Shown: positions 27,333 to 36,513, counted from the first letter of the stretch. The stretch is DNA of 46,241 nt from Planctomycetota bacterium (GCA_021827645.1 JAKAVA010000077.1:1-46241), one strand, 5' to 3'. The notes: generated by a model from the letters alone, not told the origin. Made by a program: numbers and translations.

Positions 27333-29318
27333 TCAATCGTCGGCAATCGCCCATTGAACAAATCCCTCGAGCGCCTCATATTCCGCCAGACCCAGGCGGT
27401 TAAAAATATCGGCGGTACCGCGGTTACGCTCCTCGGCACGCTGCCAGAATTCCCTTTGGTCTGCGCCCGGGAACATCGCCCGATCCTTCTGACTTTGATG
27501 TTTGAATATGGCGTCCCGCTTGCGTGCCAATTCTCCGGGGCTCAGTGGAATCGCCATTTCGATGGATTCCGGCCCCCATTCCTGCCAGGCGCCGCGGTAG
27601 AGCCACACTTCGGGTCGCGGTTCTGGTGTGCGGGGTTTCCATCGCTGCAGCGCCCGGAACACAGCCTCCAGGCACATACGGTGGGTACCGTGCGGATCGG
27701 ATAAATCGCCGGCGGCATATACCTGATGGGGCGAAAGAGTTTCCAGCAATTTCAGCACGATCTGCACATCCGCATCGCTGATCGGGTTTTTCCGAATCAC
27801 GCCGGTTTCATAAAACGGCAGGTCCAGAAAGTGCGTGCGCTCCGGCCCAATTCCGCATGCCCGTGCCGCCGCCCGGGCCTCGCAGCGGCGGATGAACGTC
27901 TTGATCTTGCGGAGGGGCGCGGAATCCGGATCGCCGGGGTGTTTGCGATCAACAAATTCCTCCAACTGCCACTCCAGTTTTTCCGCCGAAGCAATCTCCA
28001 GGCCGAAACCTCGGTTAAATTCGCGAACAAAATCAGCATAGCGCAGAGCATCCGCGTCGAAGACCGCTATGTTGCCACTGGTCTGGTAGGCAATATGGAC
28101 CTCGTGGCCTTGATCCACCAGCCGGATGATCGTGCCGCCCATGCTGATAACGTCATCATCCGGATGGGGGCTGAAGACGAGAATTCGCTTCGGAAATATC
28201 TCATCCCCCGGACGGCGAATATCTCCAGGGCGATGCAGAGAGATCGGCTTTCCCGCAGGCCAGCCGGTAATCTTCCCCACCAGTTCGCGGAATACCCGCA
28301 GATTGATGTCGTAGGCCGGGCCGTGGCTGGCCAATAAATCCTGCAACCCATGTTCCCCAAAGTCTTCATCCGTGAGCTTGAGTATCGCCTTCTTGAGTCT
28401 CAGCGCAAGCCAGATGACCGCACGCTTGATCATCTCTGTATTCCAATCCACCGGCCCCAGTAACCACGGGCTTTTCTCGCGTGTGAGTTCCGCTGCCGCA
28501 GCGCTATCCAGCACAAACTGCACGGCAGGGTGTTTCTGCAGATAACTCGCCGGTATATTGGCTGAAATCGGCCCTTCCACCGCCTGCCCTACCGTCGCGG
28601 CTTTGTTTTCTCCGAAAGCCATGAGTATCACCCGGCGTGCTTCCAGAATCGTCCCCACGCCCATCGTAATCGCTCGCCGGGGCACGTGCTGCTGGCCATA
28701 AAAATCACTGGCCGCGTCGAGCCGGGTTACACGGTCCAATGCGATCAGACGCGTGCGGCTGTCCGCCGGTGATCCGGGTTCATTAAACCCGATGTGGCCT
28801 GTGCGTCCGATACCCAATAATTGCATATCTAAGCCGCCCGCATCGCGAATGTGTTGTTCGTACCGGCGGCAATATTCACCGACCTGCTCGGACGGACATT
28901 GGCCGTCGGGGATATGCACATTTTCAGGCTTGATATCAATATGCGAAAAAAGATTCTCGTGCATAAAACGGTGGTAGCTTTGCGCAGCGTCAGGGGTAAT
29001 TCCATAATATTCATCAAGATTGAAGCTGATCACATGGCGAAAACTCAACCCCTTCTCCCGATGGAGACGCACGAGTTCGCGATACACCCCCAGAGGCGTT
29101 GAACCGGTAGCCAGCCCCAACACACAATGCGCTCCGGCCTTGCCACGTTCTGAAACCAACCGGCCGATTTCTTGGGCCACGGCCCGGCTCGCCTCGCCGG
29201 CCTCGGCAAACACTGTAATCGGAACACGCTCCGGCGGCTGTACCTTGGTCGATAGTTTCTGCAGAATCTGATCGTCCTGCTGATGACTCCGCTGAGCGGA
29301 GAAAATATCATTCGCCAT
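27333..29318 (-). CDS. Glucosamine-6-phosphate deaminase (NagB)/PIG-L deacetylase fusion
   Basis: A 661-residue two-domain protein. Residues 30-300 are NagB-like (glucosamine-6-phosphate to fructose-6-phosphate plus ammonia): LGLATGSTPLGVY (67-79), FNLDEYYG (99-106) with D102, and GIGRTGHIGFNEPGS (169-183) with H175 and E180; the Asp usually two before that His is Thr here. After a linker, residues 375-560 are a PIG-L/LmbE zinc deacetylase: FSPHPDDDV (382-390) and a later DPHGTH supply zinc ligands. Such a fusion could remove an N-acetyl group and then deaminate the sugar. The start at 29318 has GGGGGAGG 8 bases upstream; longer in-frame starts exist but lack a site. The gene has its own promoter and precedes the MFS porter. 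Confidence 0.9.
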   Translation of the reverse strand: MANDIFSAQRSHQQDDQILQKLSTKVQPPERVPITVFAEAGEASRAVAQEIGRLVSERGKAGAHCVLGLATGSTPLGVYRELVRLHREKGLSFRHVISFNLDEYYGITPDAAQSYHRFMHENLFSHIDIKPENVHIPDGQCPSEQVGEYCRRYEQHIRDAGGLDMQLLGIGRTGHIGFNEPGSPADSRTRLIALDRVTRLDAASDFYGQQHVPRRAITMGVGTILEARRVILMAFGENKAATVGQAVEGPISANIPASYLQKHPAVQFVLDSAAAAELTREKSPWLLGPVDWNTEMIKRAVIWLALRLKKAILKLTDEDFGEHGLQDLLASHGPAYDINLRVFRELVGKITGWPAGKPISLHRPGDIRRPGDEIFPKRILVFSPHPDDDVISMGGTIIRLVDQGHEVHIAYQTSGNIAVFDADALRYADFVREFNRGFGLEIASAEKLEWQLEEFVDRKHPGDPDSAPLRKIKTFIRRCEARAAARACGIGPERTHFLDLPFYETGVIRKNPISDADVQIVLKLLETLSPHQVYAAGDLSDPHGTHRMCLEAVFRALQRWKPRTPEPRPEVWLYRGAWQEWGPESIEMAIPLSPGELARKRDAIFKHQSQKDRAMFPGADQREFWQRAEERNRGTADIFNRLGLAEYEALEGFVQWAIADD

Positions 29319-29426
29319 CCACGAAACCTCCCCCAGGTTCTGTTGATATTCGGCCTCTCCTGCTCCGAGAAACCGATAGCGGAACTCGACAGGCAAGCGG
29401 AATATCAGACGCCCCGGTTCCGTGAT

Positions 29427-29455
29427 TGATTAACTACACCCCTTAAGGTTGTCAA
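29427..29455 (-). promoter_or_regulatory. Promoter of the NagB/PIG-L gene
   Basis: On the minus strand TTGACA (29455-29450), a 17-bp spacer and TAATCA (29432-29427). It gives a leader of about 100 bases before the start at 29318. Confidence 0.5.
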
Positions 29456-29573
29456 GCTGACGCGTCAAACAGTCCGCCATATGCAGGGCACCGGCAGAAA
29501 AGTTTGAGAATGGGAATGCATGCCAGTGCACGATTGAACGAGGCGGCACCCTCATATATCCGGGAAGTTTCTC

Positions 29574-31025
29574 TCAGGCCATCTCGGCATTTCGCTTATG
29601 CGGGTAGCCGAAAAGGCCGCGTTTGCGGATAAGTGCTTCAACAGCCTCCGGTACCATCCGCTGCCAGGAATCATCACACTTTTTAATTTTTTCCAGAACA
29701 TCGCGTGAAAAAATCTGCAGATAATCAGGATTGTAATTGTCCAGTTGGATGATCCAGCCGCTTTCAACCAGATAACGATAGAGACAACTCAGTTCGGGCG
29801 TCAACTCAAGATTGCGAACCGTAACAAGCTGACTCTCTGCCGAGCGTTTCAGCGGGTAAACGTAAAGACGGTGGTCATTCTTGAACAGACGGCCGAAGGA
29901 TTCCAGAATTCCACCCTCCAGATCCGCGTAGTAGGTGACATCAAATAGATCAATGAGTGTGGGGATGCCCATGAGCAGTCCGACGCGCTTTTTAGTAAAT
30001 TGTGAGAGATAGCCGGCCAGGCGGTAGAATTCAAAATAATCACTGATGATGACCGGCATGCCGCAGGCGCCGATCACATCGGCTCGGGCGAGAAAATCAC
30101 GCAGGTCGATTTCTCCGCCGGCCTTGAGATTCCGCATGGTAATCTCCATCAGCTCGACGGGTTCTTCTCCGCCTGAATCGGGCGATGCCATGAAGTGCTC
30201 TCGGGCGCAGCACATCATATCCAGATTCACATGAGTGACGGGCCGAAAGCTGCCGCGCTCGACCAAGACTGGTTTTTTGTGCAGAACCTCAGACGGCTGG
30301 AGTACCTCTCCATTGGGGCCGAACATGGCAGCGGGTGAGAGGCCGAGTTCCACCAGTCGAAGGCTCATGATGCGATTATCCACATGCCGGAATTCAATGC
30401 CCGAGAATTCGATCATGTCGATTTCAATCCGCGCCGCTGAAACGCCGTCCATCAGCGATCGCAGCAGCAGTTCCGGGTCGTAATGGTAGAAGAACGCCCC
30501 GTAGAGCAGATTCACGCCCACGATTCCCAATGCTTCCTGCTGCTGGGCGGCTTCACGGTCGAGCAGCCGTACGTGCAGGATGATCTGGGAGTCCTGATCG
30601 CGAGGATGGGCCTGAAATTTCACACCCATCCAGCCGTGGCACTGTGAAGTGTTTTTGAAACTTTTTGCGGCGACGGTGTTGGCAAAGGCAAAAAAAGCGG
30701 TTGTGTCGCCGCGTGATTCGTTGAGGCGGTCGATATTCAGTTTTTGCTCATATTCCAGCATCGCCTCCAGCCGGGCGCGGGAGACATACCGGTCGCAGTG
30801 GCCGTAGATCGCATCGCTTACGGACATGTCGTAGGCACTGATACTTTTGGCGATGGTGCCGGCGGCTCCACCGACGCGAAAAAACCAGCGTACCACCTCC
30901 TGCCCGGCACCGATCTCGGCGAAGGTGCCGTAACGGCGGGAATCAATATTAATTTCAAGGGCTTTACGCTGTGTATCGATCAATTCGCCGTCACGAGTCG
31001 TGGCGCCAGGTCTGATTGCGGTCAT
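29574..31025 (-). CDS. Conserved protein of unknown function (483 residues)
   Basis: I cannot assign a function. The sequence is well ordered, has no signal peptide or membrane segment, and carries blocks that look strongly conserved: RRYGTFAEIGAGQEVVRWFF, GGAAGTIAKSISAYDM, LMDGVSAARIEIDMIEFSG and HVNLDMMCCAREHF. From memory it resembles a widespread ~480-500-residue family often given transferred and contradictory names (TonB receptor, nicotinate-nucleotide adenylyltransferase) without support in the sequence. The start at 31025 is set by GGAG with 5-base spacing; an in-frame extension to 31109 has no such site. The gene lies 255 bases upstream of the NagB/PIG-L gene on the same strand, with a separate promoter between them. 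Confidence 0.8.
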   Translation of the reverse strand: MTAIRPGATTRDGELIDTQRKALEINIDSRRYGTFAEIGAGQEVVRWFFRVGGAAGTIAKSISAYDMSVSDAIYGHCDRYVSRARLEAMLEYEQKLNIDRLNESRGDTTAFFAFANTVAAKSFKNTSQCHGWMGVKFQAHPRDQDSQIILHVRLLDREAAQQQEALGIVGVNLLYGAFFYHYDPELLLRSLMDGVSAARIEIDMIEFSGIEFRHVDNRIMSLRLVELGLSPAAMFGPNGEVLQPSEVLHKKPVLVERGSFRPVTHVNLDMMCCAREHFMASPDSGGEEPVELMEITMRNLKAGGEIDLRDFLARADVIGACGMPVIISDYFEFYRLAGYLSQFTKKRVGLLMGIPTLIDLFDVTYYADLEGGILESFGRLFKNDHRLYVYPLKRSAESQLVTVRNLELTPELSCLYRYLVESGWIIQLDNYNPDYLQIFSRDVLEKIKKCDDSWQRMVPEAVEALIRKRGLFGYPHKRNAEMA

Positions 31026-31186
31026 GCTTGCTCCAAAAACCTGCGGATGCTCATAGGCGTATGAGTGTAACCCAATATCGGGCGGGGTGGGAACACTGCG
31101 ATGCCGCACCTTTTGGCCTCATGCGCTTGCCGGTGCCATGCCGTGTGGTGTGCAAGTGGGCCTGAGCAACCTGCAGCTGGGACGCT

Positions 31187-32275
31187 TCAGGATGGGATCG
31201 GCGGCGGCTGCGGCGGGAAGACCCCCTTGAGTTCGTCAACCGTACCGGCTGCCGACCACCCGGGCATGCCATCCTTCCATACCAGTGTTTCAGGCTTCAA
31301 ATCGCCGGAGGCGACTTTGGCCGCGAGCGCCGTCATATCAAACGGGCCCGCCTGTTTACCGCCGATCGCGAGGTAGTAGGAGGACGCCTGCGGAATCGGC
31401 GGGGGGCGGCTATTACCAGAGGCCATGGCTGCCCCCATCTGGTTGCCCATGGCCATCCCGGCGCCCAAACCAACGCCGATGGAGCCCATACCGCCGGGGT
31501 TGGCCGCCGCGATGGGAATAGCCGTCGCCGTTTGAAAGCGCGTGTATTGCCCCATGTCGCCCAGTGCTCCCATGGAGGCGCGGGTGTCAATTGCTTTTTC
31601 AACCTCAGGTGGAAGCGAGATGTTTTCCACGTAAAATAGCGTCAGTTCAATGCCCAGTGTGGCAATGTCCGCTTTGATTTTCTGCAGTGCAAGTTGGCTG
31701 ATTTTGTCATAGTTGCCGGCCATCTCCAGCGCGGGAATATGCGATTGACCGATGACGTCCGTGAAACGGGCGACAATGGTGTCGCGAATCTGGCCCGAAA
31801 CCTGTACCGACTCAAAGACCGGATTGGTTGCAACCTGCTGCTTAAGGAATGTCGCCGGGTCGCCGACGTGCATCGCATAGGTGCCGAATGCCCGCAGTCG
31901 GATGATGCCGAAGTCGCTATCACGCATCATGATCGGGTTCGGGGTGCCCCATTTCAGATCCGTAAACTGTTTAGTGGAAATAAAATAGACTTCCGCCCGG
32001 AACGGTGAATTAAAGCCGTATTTCCATCCCTTCAACGTGGAGAGAATCGGCATATTCTCGGTGGTCAGCGTATACATGCCCGGCTTGTAAACATCCGCAA
32101 GCTGCCCTTCGTTGACGAATACGGCTACCTGCCCCTCGCGAACTGTCAGCTTGGCGCCATTCTTGATTTCATTATCGTAGCGTGGAAAACGGTAGGCGAG
32201 GATGTCGTTATCAGCGGGTTCTGTCCACTGAATAATGTCAATCAGTTCGCCTTTGAGTTTCTGCATGAGCGACAT
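31187..32275 (-). CDS. SPFH/band-7 domain protein with C-terminal GYF_2 domain
   Basis: A 362-residue cytoplasmic or membrane-peripheral protein of the YdjI/"virion core" type. Residues 20-250 form an SPFH-like domain with LTVREGQVAVFVNEGQL, a central DLKWGTPNPIMMRDSDFG and the helical ISQLALQKIKADIATLGIEL. A Gly/Met-rich linker (about 255-290) leads to a GYF_2 domain: YYLAIGGKQAGPFDMTALA through VWKDGMPGWSAAG. SPFH proteins scaffold membrane microdomains; GYF_2 modules may bind proline-rich peptides. There is no obvious signal peptide or transmembrane helix. A good promoter at 32342-32314 drives it alone. Its relation to the flanking carbohydrate genes is unknown. Confidence 0.88.
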   Translation of the reverse strand: MSLMQKLKGELIDIIQWTEPADNDILAYRFPRYDNEIKNGAKLTVREGQVAVFVNEGQLADVYKPGMYTLTTENMPILSTLKGWKYGFNSPFRAEVYFISTKQFTDLKWGTPNPIMMRDSDFGIIRLRAFGTYAMHVGDPATFLKQQVATNPVFESVQVSGQIRDTIVARFTDVIGQSHIPALEMAGNYDKISQLALQKIKADIATLGIELTLFYVENISLPPEVEKAIDTRASMGALGDMGQYTRFQTATAIPIAAANPGGMGSIGVGLGAGMAMGNQMGAAMASGNSRPPPIPQASSYYLAIGGKQAGPFDMTALAAKVASGDLKPETLVWKDGMPGWSAAGTVDELKGVFPPQPPPIPS

Positions 32276-32313
32276 GGTGGGGCACCCCTTTAAGTAGACA
32301 TCAACGTCTGTTT

Positions 32314-32342
32314 GTCATAACCAGAAATGCCGAAAATGTCAA
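32314..32342 (-). promoter_or_regulatory. Promoter of the SPFH-GYF gene
   Basis: On the minus strand TTGACA (32342-32337), a 17-bp spacer and TATGAC (32319-32314), giving a leader of about 30 bases before the ATG at 32275. Confidence 0.55.
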
Positions 32343-32626
32343 AAAAACAGTCGCTGCCCCATCGGCCAGCCATGCCCGCCATCTTTCATTTTTCCATCGG
32401 TTGCCCGGCTATTCGCCGGGCGTTATCGTAAACCGGAGAGATAGCTAGACTCGGCCACGCAGCCCTGTAAAGCGTTTTGGGGATCAGCGTCCCGGGAATA
32501 TTCCCACGGTTGCGTGCTTCAGGTCTGTTAGGCCCGGTGATGAAAAGCAGGTCTGATATCATTATACGTCGCCGGGCGCGGGAGTGATGGGCAATCTATT
32601 TTTCATCAGGTATCAGGAGACTATTG
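32343..32626. other. Intergenic region with GC hairpin
   Basis: Divergent spacer between the SPFH gene and the second GH78-type gene. A perfect 7-bp hairpin GCCCGGC/GCCGGGC with loop TATTC lies at 32403-32421, without a T-run on either strand. The rightward promoter must be here, but I cannot place it with confidence. The RBS AGGAGA at 32615-32620 belongs to the next gene. Confidence 0.45.
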
Positions 32627-34447
32627 ATGTCCAAAGTGCATCGTCGTGCAAGTGTGATGATCTGGCTTGCGTCCGTCGTCGGGGTGATGTTGCCCCTGAG
32701 CCTGGCGCAAAGGGCCTTAGCGTCAGTTCACTCCCATCCTCTGGTAACCCGACTCTCGCCGCCGGTGCGATGGATACGAACCGGTCCGGGCGACTATTTT
32801 GCCGATTTCGGCCTGGACTGGTTTGGCCAATTGCATTTACGCATCGACAGTCCGTCTGCCGGGAAAGTCATCACCGTTTTGATGGGGGAGAAAGCATTGC
32901 CGGACGGACGGGTAAATCCGCATCCCGGTGGCCAGATCACCTTCTACAAAACCCATCTGACACTCCTCCGCGGCGTTCATCACTACAATGTACCGCTACC
33001 TCGCCCGGATTACCGGCGTATGCCGGCCTCGATTGGTGCGGTCATGCCGTTTCGATACGCTGAGATTCTCGGTTGTCCGTCCACGCTCCACCGCCGTGAC
33101 GTGCTTCAGATGCGTGTGCATTACCGGTTTAATCGCCGGGCGGCCCGATTCGTCTCCTCCAATAAAAATCTCAACGCCGTCTGGTCGCTCTGCCATCACA
33201 CCATCGAGGCGACCAGTTTCTGCGGAATTTTTGCCGACGGCAATCGGGAGCGTCGCCCGTATGAGGCGGATGATCTGATTGCAGAGCTGGATTGGTTCAA
33301 CAATACCACAGATACCACTCTGCCTGAAATCAGCGACCGCTACTTGATTGATCACCCCACCTGGCCCACAGAGTGGATCATGCAGAGCGTTCTGATGGCC
33401 TGGTATGATTACCTGTACACAGGTCATAAAAATCTTATTGAAAATAATTACTCCGCACTCAAGGCCAAAACGCTCGTTGCACTCGAACGGCCGGACGGTC
33501 TTATCAGCACCGTTTCGCCGCCGGTCTCTCAAGCCGTACTCAAATCCATCTATCGTCGCAAACCCATACGGGATATTGTCGATTGGCCGCCGGATATGCG
33601 TGATGGTTATGTGATGAGGCCGATCAACACCGTGGTCAACGCGTTCCACTATCGGAGTATGGTTCTCATGTCACGGATTGCCGCCGCTCTGGGGCATAAA
33701 CGCGACGCACGTTATTTTTCCGCCCGTGCCCGATTGATACGCCGAACCATGAATCGGCTGTTGATCAATCCGGCAACGGGGCTGTATGTCGACGGTATCG
33801 GGACCACGCATAGCGCCATTCAGGCGAATCTCTTCCCGTTGGCATTTGGTATTCCACCCAGAGCCGACCGTGCACATATCGCTGATTTTCTGGTTAAACA
33901 GGGGATGCGATGCAGCGTCTATGGAGCTCAATATCTGCTCATGGCTCTCTATCGGACCGGTCGCGGCGGGGCAGCTCTCAAATTGATGACCTCCACGGGC
34001 ACAAACAGTTGGATGCATATGCTGGCAGAAGGAACCACCATGACCGCCGAAGCCTGGACTTTCCGATCAAAACCCAATGAAGACTGGAATCATGTGTGGG
34101 GTGCGGCGCCCGCCAATATTATCCCGCGCTATCTGATGGGAATTCGTCCGGGACAACCTGGGTTCACCGAAGCGGTCATCGCCCCGCAACCCGGCAATCT
34201 GACCTTTGCGCATATCACCGTACCTACGGTTCGGGGCCAAATCGCTGAAACCATTCGACAGGGTGCAGAATATTTTCAAATGGCTTTTACCCTACCCCAT
34301 GGTGTACTGGGTGCCATCTCTCTGCCGCCAAACTGGCGTAAGGCTCACACGATAACGCTCAACGGCATGGTGCTGCACTCTGGCGCCCGCGCCAAGCGGC
34401 TCTCGAACCTGCGGTCGGGACACTATGTTGTCAAAGCATTGAAATAA
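32627..34447 (+). CDS. Second alpha-L-rhamnosidase-like protein (GH78-type)
   Basis: A 606-residue exported protein resembling the catalytic part of family 78 rhamnosidases. It begins with a signal peptide (residues 1-33, KVHRR then a hydrophobic core ending ALA). An N-terminal beta-domain is followed by an (alpha/alpha)6 barrel with CGIFADGNRERRPYEADD (199-216), which corresponds to the acidic catalytic loop. MTAEAWTFRSKPNEDWNHVWGAAPANIIPRYLMGI near residues 470-505 matches the conserved barrel end. It is much shorter than the 952-residue enzyme upstream and lacks the N-terminal domains. The start at 32627 has AGGAGA with 6-base spacing. It is not in an operon; the next gene converges. Substrate could be rhamnose or another deoxy-sugar. 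Confidence 0.82.
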   Translation: MSKVHRRASVMIWLASVVGVMLPLSLAQRALASVHSHPLVTRLSPPVRWIRTGPGDYFADFGLDWFGQLHLRIDSPSAGKVITVLMGEKALPDGRVNPHPGGQITFYKTHLTLLRGVHHYNVPLPRPDYRRMPASIGAVMPFRYAEILGCPSTLHRRDVLQMRVHYRFNRRAARFVSSNKNLNAVWSLCHHTIEATSFCGIFADGNRERRPYEADDLIAELDWFNNTTDTTLPEISDRYLIDHPTWPTEWIMQSVLMAWYDYLYTGHKNLIENNYSALKAKTLVALERPDGLISTVSPPVSQAVLKSIYRRKPIRDIVDWPPDMRDGYVMRPINTVVNAFHYRSMVLMSRIAAALGHKRDARYFSARARLIRRTMNRLLINPATGLYVDGIGTTHSAIQANLFPLAFGIPPRADRAHIADFLVKQGMRCSVYGAQYLLMALYRTGRGGAALKLMTSTGTNSWMHMLAEGTTMTAEAWTFRSKPNEDWNHVWGAAPANIIPRYLMGIRPGQPGFTEAVIAPQPGNLTFAHITVPTVRGQIAETIRQGAEYFQMAFTLPHGVLGAISLPPNWRKAHTITLNGMVLHSGARAKRLSNLRSGHYVVKALK

Positions 34448-34479
34448 CTCAGGTTCAAGGTTCCATCACCCAGTATGCT

Positions 34480-35202
34480 TCAGATGCGCGCAGGCTCGGC
34501 ATTGGGGGTAAATATCCATTTCTGCCACTCGCGCGGAAATTTCGCCATGATTCGGCCCGGAAGTCCCGTCCAGAGCACCGTGCGAACGATCACTGTCGCT
34601 AACACCGCCCCGGCCACCACATCCGACGGATAATGTGCATGCCGTAGAACTCTTTGTACCGCCACATCCCCCGCCAAAAAATAGAACAACGCCCGGCCGT
34701 TGGGATAAAACCACGCCAATCCGGCCGCCAGCGCAAAGGCTCCGCTCGTATGGGCACTGGGAAACGATTGGTAGGCCGCCGAATGAAACCCCATCGCCGG
34801 CCCGTAGAGTCCATAGATATGTTTGTGGAGTAACCATGGACGCGCGCGGCCGAAAAGCCCCTTGAGCAGATAGCAGGCCGCCACCGAGCAAATGCATCCA
34901 ACGGCAATCGAAATCGCCTTCTTTCGACCGTTTCGATCCAGCATGGCAACGGCAATAATGGTCAGCACCGAACAGGTCCATTGGCCCCATTGCATGAGCA
35001 TGATCATTTCAAGATTGATGTCGGATTTGAATTGGATCGGGTGCTGAAAAAGCCATTTCGCAATTGGCAGATCATAATAAAGTGCGACGAGAAAAAGGAT
35101 GGTTACAAAAAGAAATTTCGTCCATCGCGGCCACGCAAGATCGAAATGCCTGGGTGCGGATTCATAATAAATTTCAGGGATATTCGGTTCGGTTTCGGCC
35201 AT
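34480..35202 (-). CDS. PAP2-family membrane phosphatase
   Basis: A 240-residue inner-membrane protein of the type 2 phosphatidic acid phosphatase family, acting on lipid phosphates such as undecaprenyl-diphosphate or phosphatidate. The three active-site motifs are present: KGLFGRARP (114-122), PSAH (148-151) and R184-x5-H190-x3-D194. Five or six hydrophobic segments are visible. The ATG at 35202 is preferred, although a TTG at 35214 directly after AAGGAG is possible. A consensus promoter lies at 35253-35225. No partner gene is evident. Confidence 0.92.
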   Translation of the reverse strand: MAETEPNIPEIYYESAPRHFDLAWPRWTKFLFVTILFLVALYYDLPIAKWLFQHPIQFKSDINLEMIMLMQWGQWTCSVLTIIAVAMLDRNGRKKAISIAVGCICSVAACYLLKGLFGRARPWLLHKHIYGLYGPAMGFHSAAYQSFPSAHTSGAFALAAGLAWFYPNGRALFYFLAGDVAVQRVLRHAHYPSDVVAGAVLATVIVRTVLWTGLPGRIMAKFPREWQKWIFTPNAEPARI

Positions 35203-35224
35203 CAGAAATTTCAACTCCTTTAAG

Positions 35225-35253
35225 CTGATAAAAGAAAAATGCTAATCTATCAA
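35225..35253 (-). promoter_or_regulatory. Promoter of the PAP2 phosphatase gene
   Basis: On the minus strand TTGATA (35253-35248), a 17-bp AT-rich spacer and TATCAG (35230-35225). The predicted transcription start, near 35218, falls inside the AAGGAG sequence (35220-35215), so the leader would be very short. Confidence 0.6.
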
Positions 35254-35331
35254 AATGAATACCGAATGAAAATCGTCTGCCGGTCGCCAGCCGATCGCGT
35301 GTCAGCCTGACCGCCCCAGTCCACGCAATGA

Positions 35332-36408
35332 TCAGAGATAATCCTGCCGCAGGTATTTTTTTGCCAGTTGCAGCGTCTCATCCGCCACCGTCCGTGCCCG
35401 GCGCGTACCTTCCTGCAGAACTCTCAGCACATGACCGGGATCTTTCTGCAGTGCAATCCGGCGCTGGCGTATCGGCTCAATGAGAGCCGTAAGCACCTCC
35501 ACCAGTTTCTTTTTGCAGGGCACATCACCGATCAACCCCCGTCGGTACTGATCTTCAGCATCGGTTACCCATTGGCGATCGGGATTGAACGTTTCGTGAA
35601 AAATCCACAGCGGATTATTTTCCACCGTTCCCGGGTCGGTCGCCTTTTTTCGGTTGGGATCGGTGTACATACCCATGACTTTTTTGGAAATGGTGTCGGC
35701 GTCGTCGCTCAGATAAATGGCATTGTTGAGCGACTTGCTCATCTTCAGCAGTTGACCCCCCGGCCCCGGACCGCCGGTGCCCACCAATCTCCGAACGCGG
35801 CCCAATTTGGGCTCAATGATGGGGAACAGGCCGCCCGCCGTCACATAATCCGCGTCCGGAGTCTGCGGATCAACTCCGCAATAGAGCTGATCAAATCGTC
35901 GCGCAACTTCCCGCGTTAATTCTAAGTGCGCCAACTGATCTTCACCGACCGGCACCAATTGCGGTCGAAACGCGAGAATATCTGCAATCTGCCCGACGGG
36001 ATAAAGCAGAAAGCCGAAGCTGTATCCATCTCCCAGCCCCTTGTCCCTGATCTCATCCTTCAGGGTGGGGTTGCGCATCAGGCGGTTGTACGGCACGAGC
36101 ATGGAGAAGAAAAAGGTCAGATCCGCAATGGCTGGTACTTCCGACTGAACAAAGATCGTGCTTTTGGATGGGTCAATCCCCGCCGCCAGATAGTCCGTAG
36201 CAATCTCCAGCACGCTTTCCCGGATATCATCCGGTTTTTCCGCCCTTGTTGTAAATGCGTGAGCATTGGCAATGATGAAGAAACATTCATATTCGTCCTG
36301 CATCGCGACGCGGTTTTCAAGCGATCCTACCCAGTGGCCCAGATGCAGTCGTCCAGTGGGGGTATCTCCCGTCAGAATTCTCGGCTTATGTGGGGACGGC
36401 TCAGTCAT
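35332..36408 (-). CDS. trpS: Tryptophanyl-tRNA synthetase
   Basis: TrpS charges tRNA(Trp) with tryptophan in the cytoplasm. The 358-residue class I synthetase shows the HIGH-type motif TGRLHLGHW (18-26), KMSKS (222-226), NRLMRNPTLKDE and PVGEDQLAHLELTRE, all usual for bacterial TrpS. The start at 36408 gives a normal N-terminus; an in-frame extension to 36465 would add an uncharacteristic 19 residues crossing an inverted repeat. AGGA lies 11 bases upstream, so the ribosome binding site is weak. It is divergent from ptsI with 367 bases between; that spacer carries nested palindromes. Confidence 0.95.
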   Translation of the reverse strand: MTEPSPHKPRILTGDTPTGRLHLGHWVGSLENRVAMQDEYECFFIIANAHAFTTRAEKPDDIRESVLEIATDYLAAGIDPSKSTIFVQSEVPAIADLTFFFSMLVPYNRLMRNPTLKDEIRDKGLGDGYSFGFLLYPVGQIADILAFRPQLVPVGEDQLAHLELTREVARRFDQLYCGVDPQTPDADYVTAGGLFPIIEPKLGRVRRLVGTGGPGPGGQLLKMSKSLNNAIYLSDDADTISKKVMGMYTDPNRKKATDPGTVENNPLWIFHETFNPDRQWVTDAEDQYRRGLIGDVPCKKKLVEVLTALIEPIRQRRIALQKDPGHVLRVLQEGTRRARTVADETLQLAKKYLRQDYL

Positions 36409-36453
36409 GCTGCGTTCATCCTGATATCTAATAATCCCTTGAAGTTTTACGTT

Positions 36454-36513
36454 GCATTCCAACATGGAATGCCGATACTCGATACATAATCGAATTTCCG
36501 ATGCATTATCGGC
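36454..36513 (-). repeat. Nested palindromes upstream of trpS
   Basis: GCATTCCA/TGGAATGC with loop ACA forms a perfect 8-bp hairpin at 36454-36472. Directly next to it GCCGATA (36471-36477) pairs with TATCGGC (36507-36513), enclosing a further TCGAT/ATCGA dyad. As RNA on the minus strand this would give two adjacent stems ahead of trpS; as DNA it could be a binding site for a dimeric regulator. Confidence 0.55.

Noticed and set aside
32403..32421. Intrinsic terminator between SPFH and GH78-type genes
   Set aside because: The hairpin lacks a T-run on either strand and lies between divergent genes.
36409..36513. T-box leader for trpS
   Set aside because: No T-box core sequence or terminator/antiterminator pair was visible; only simple palindromes are present.
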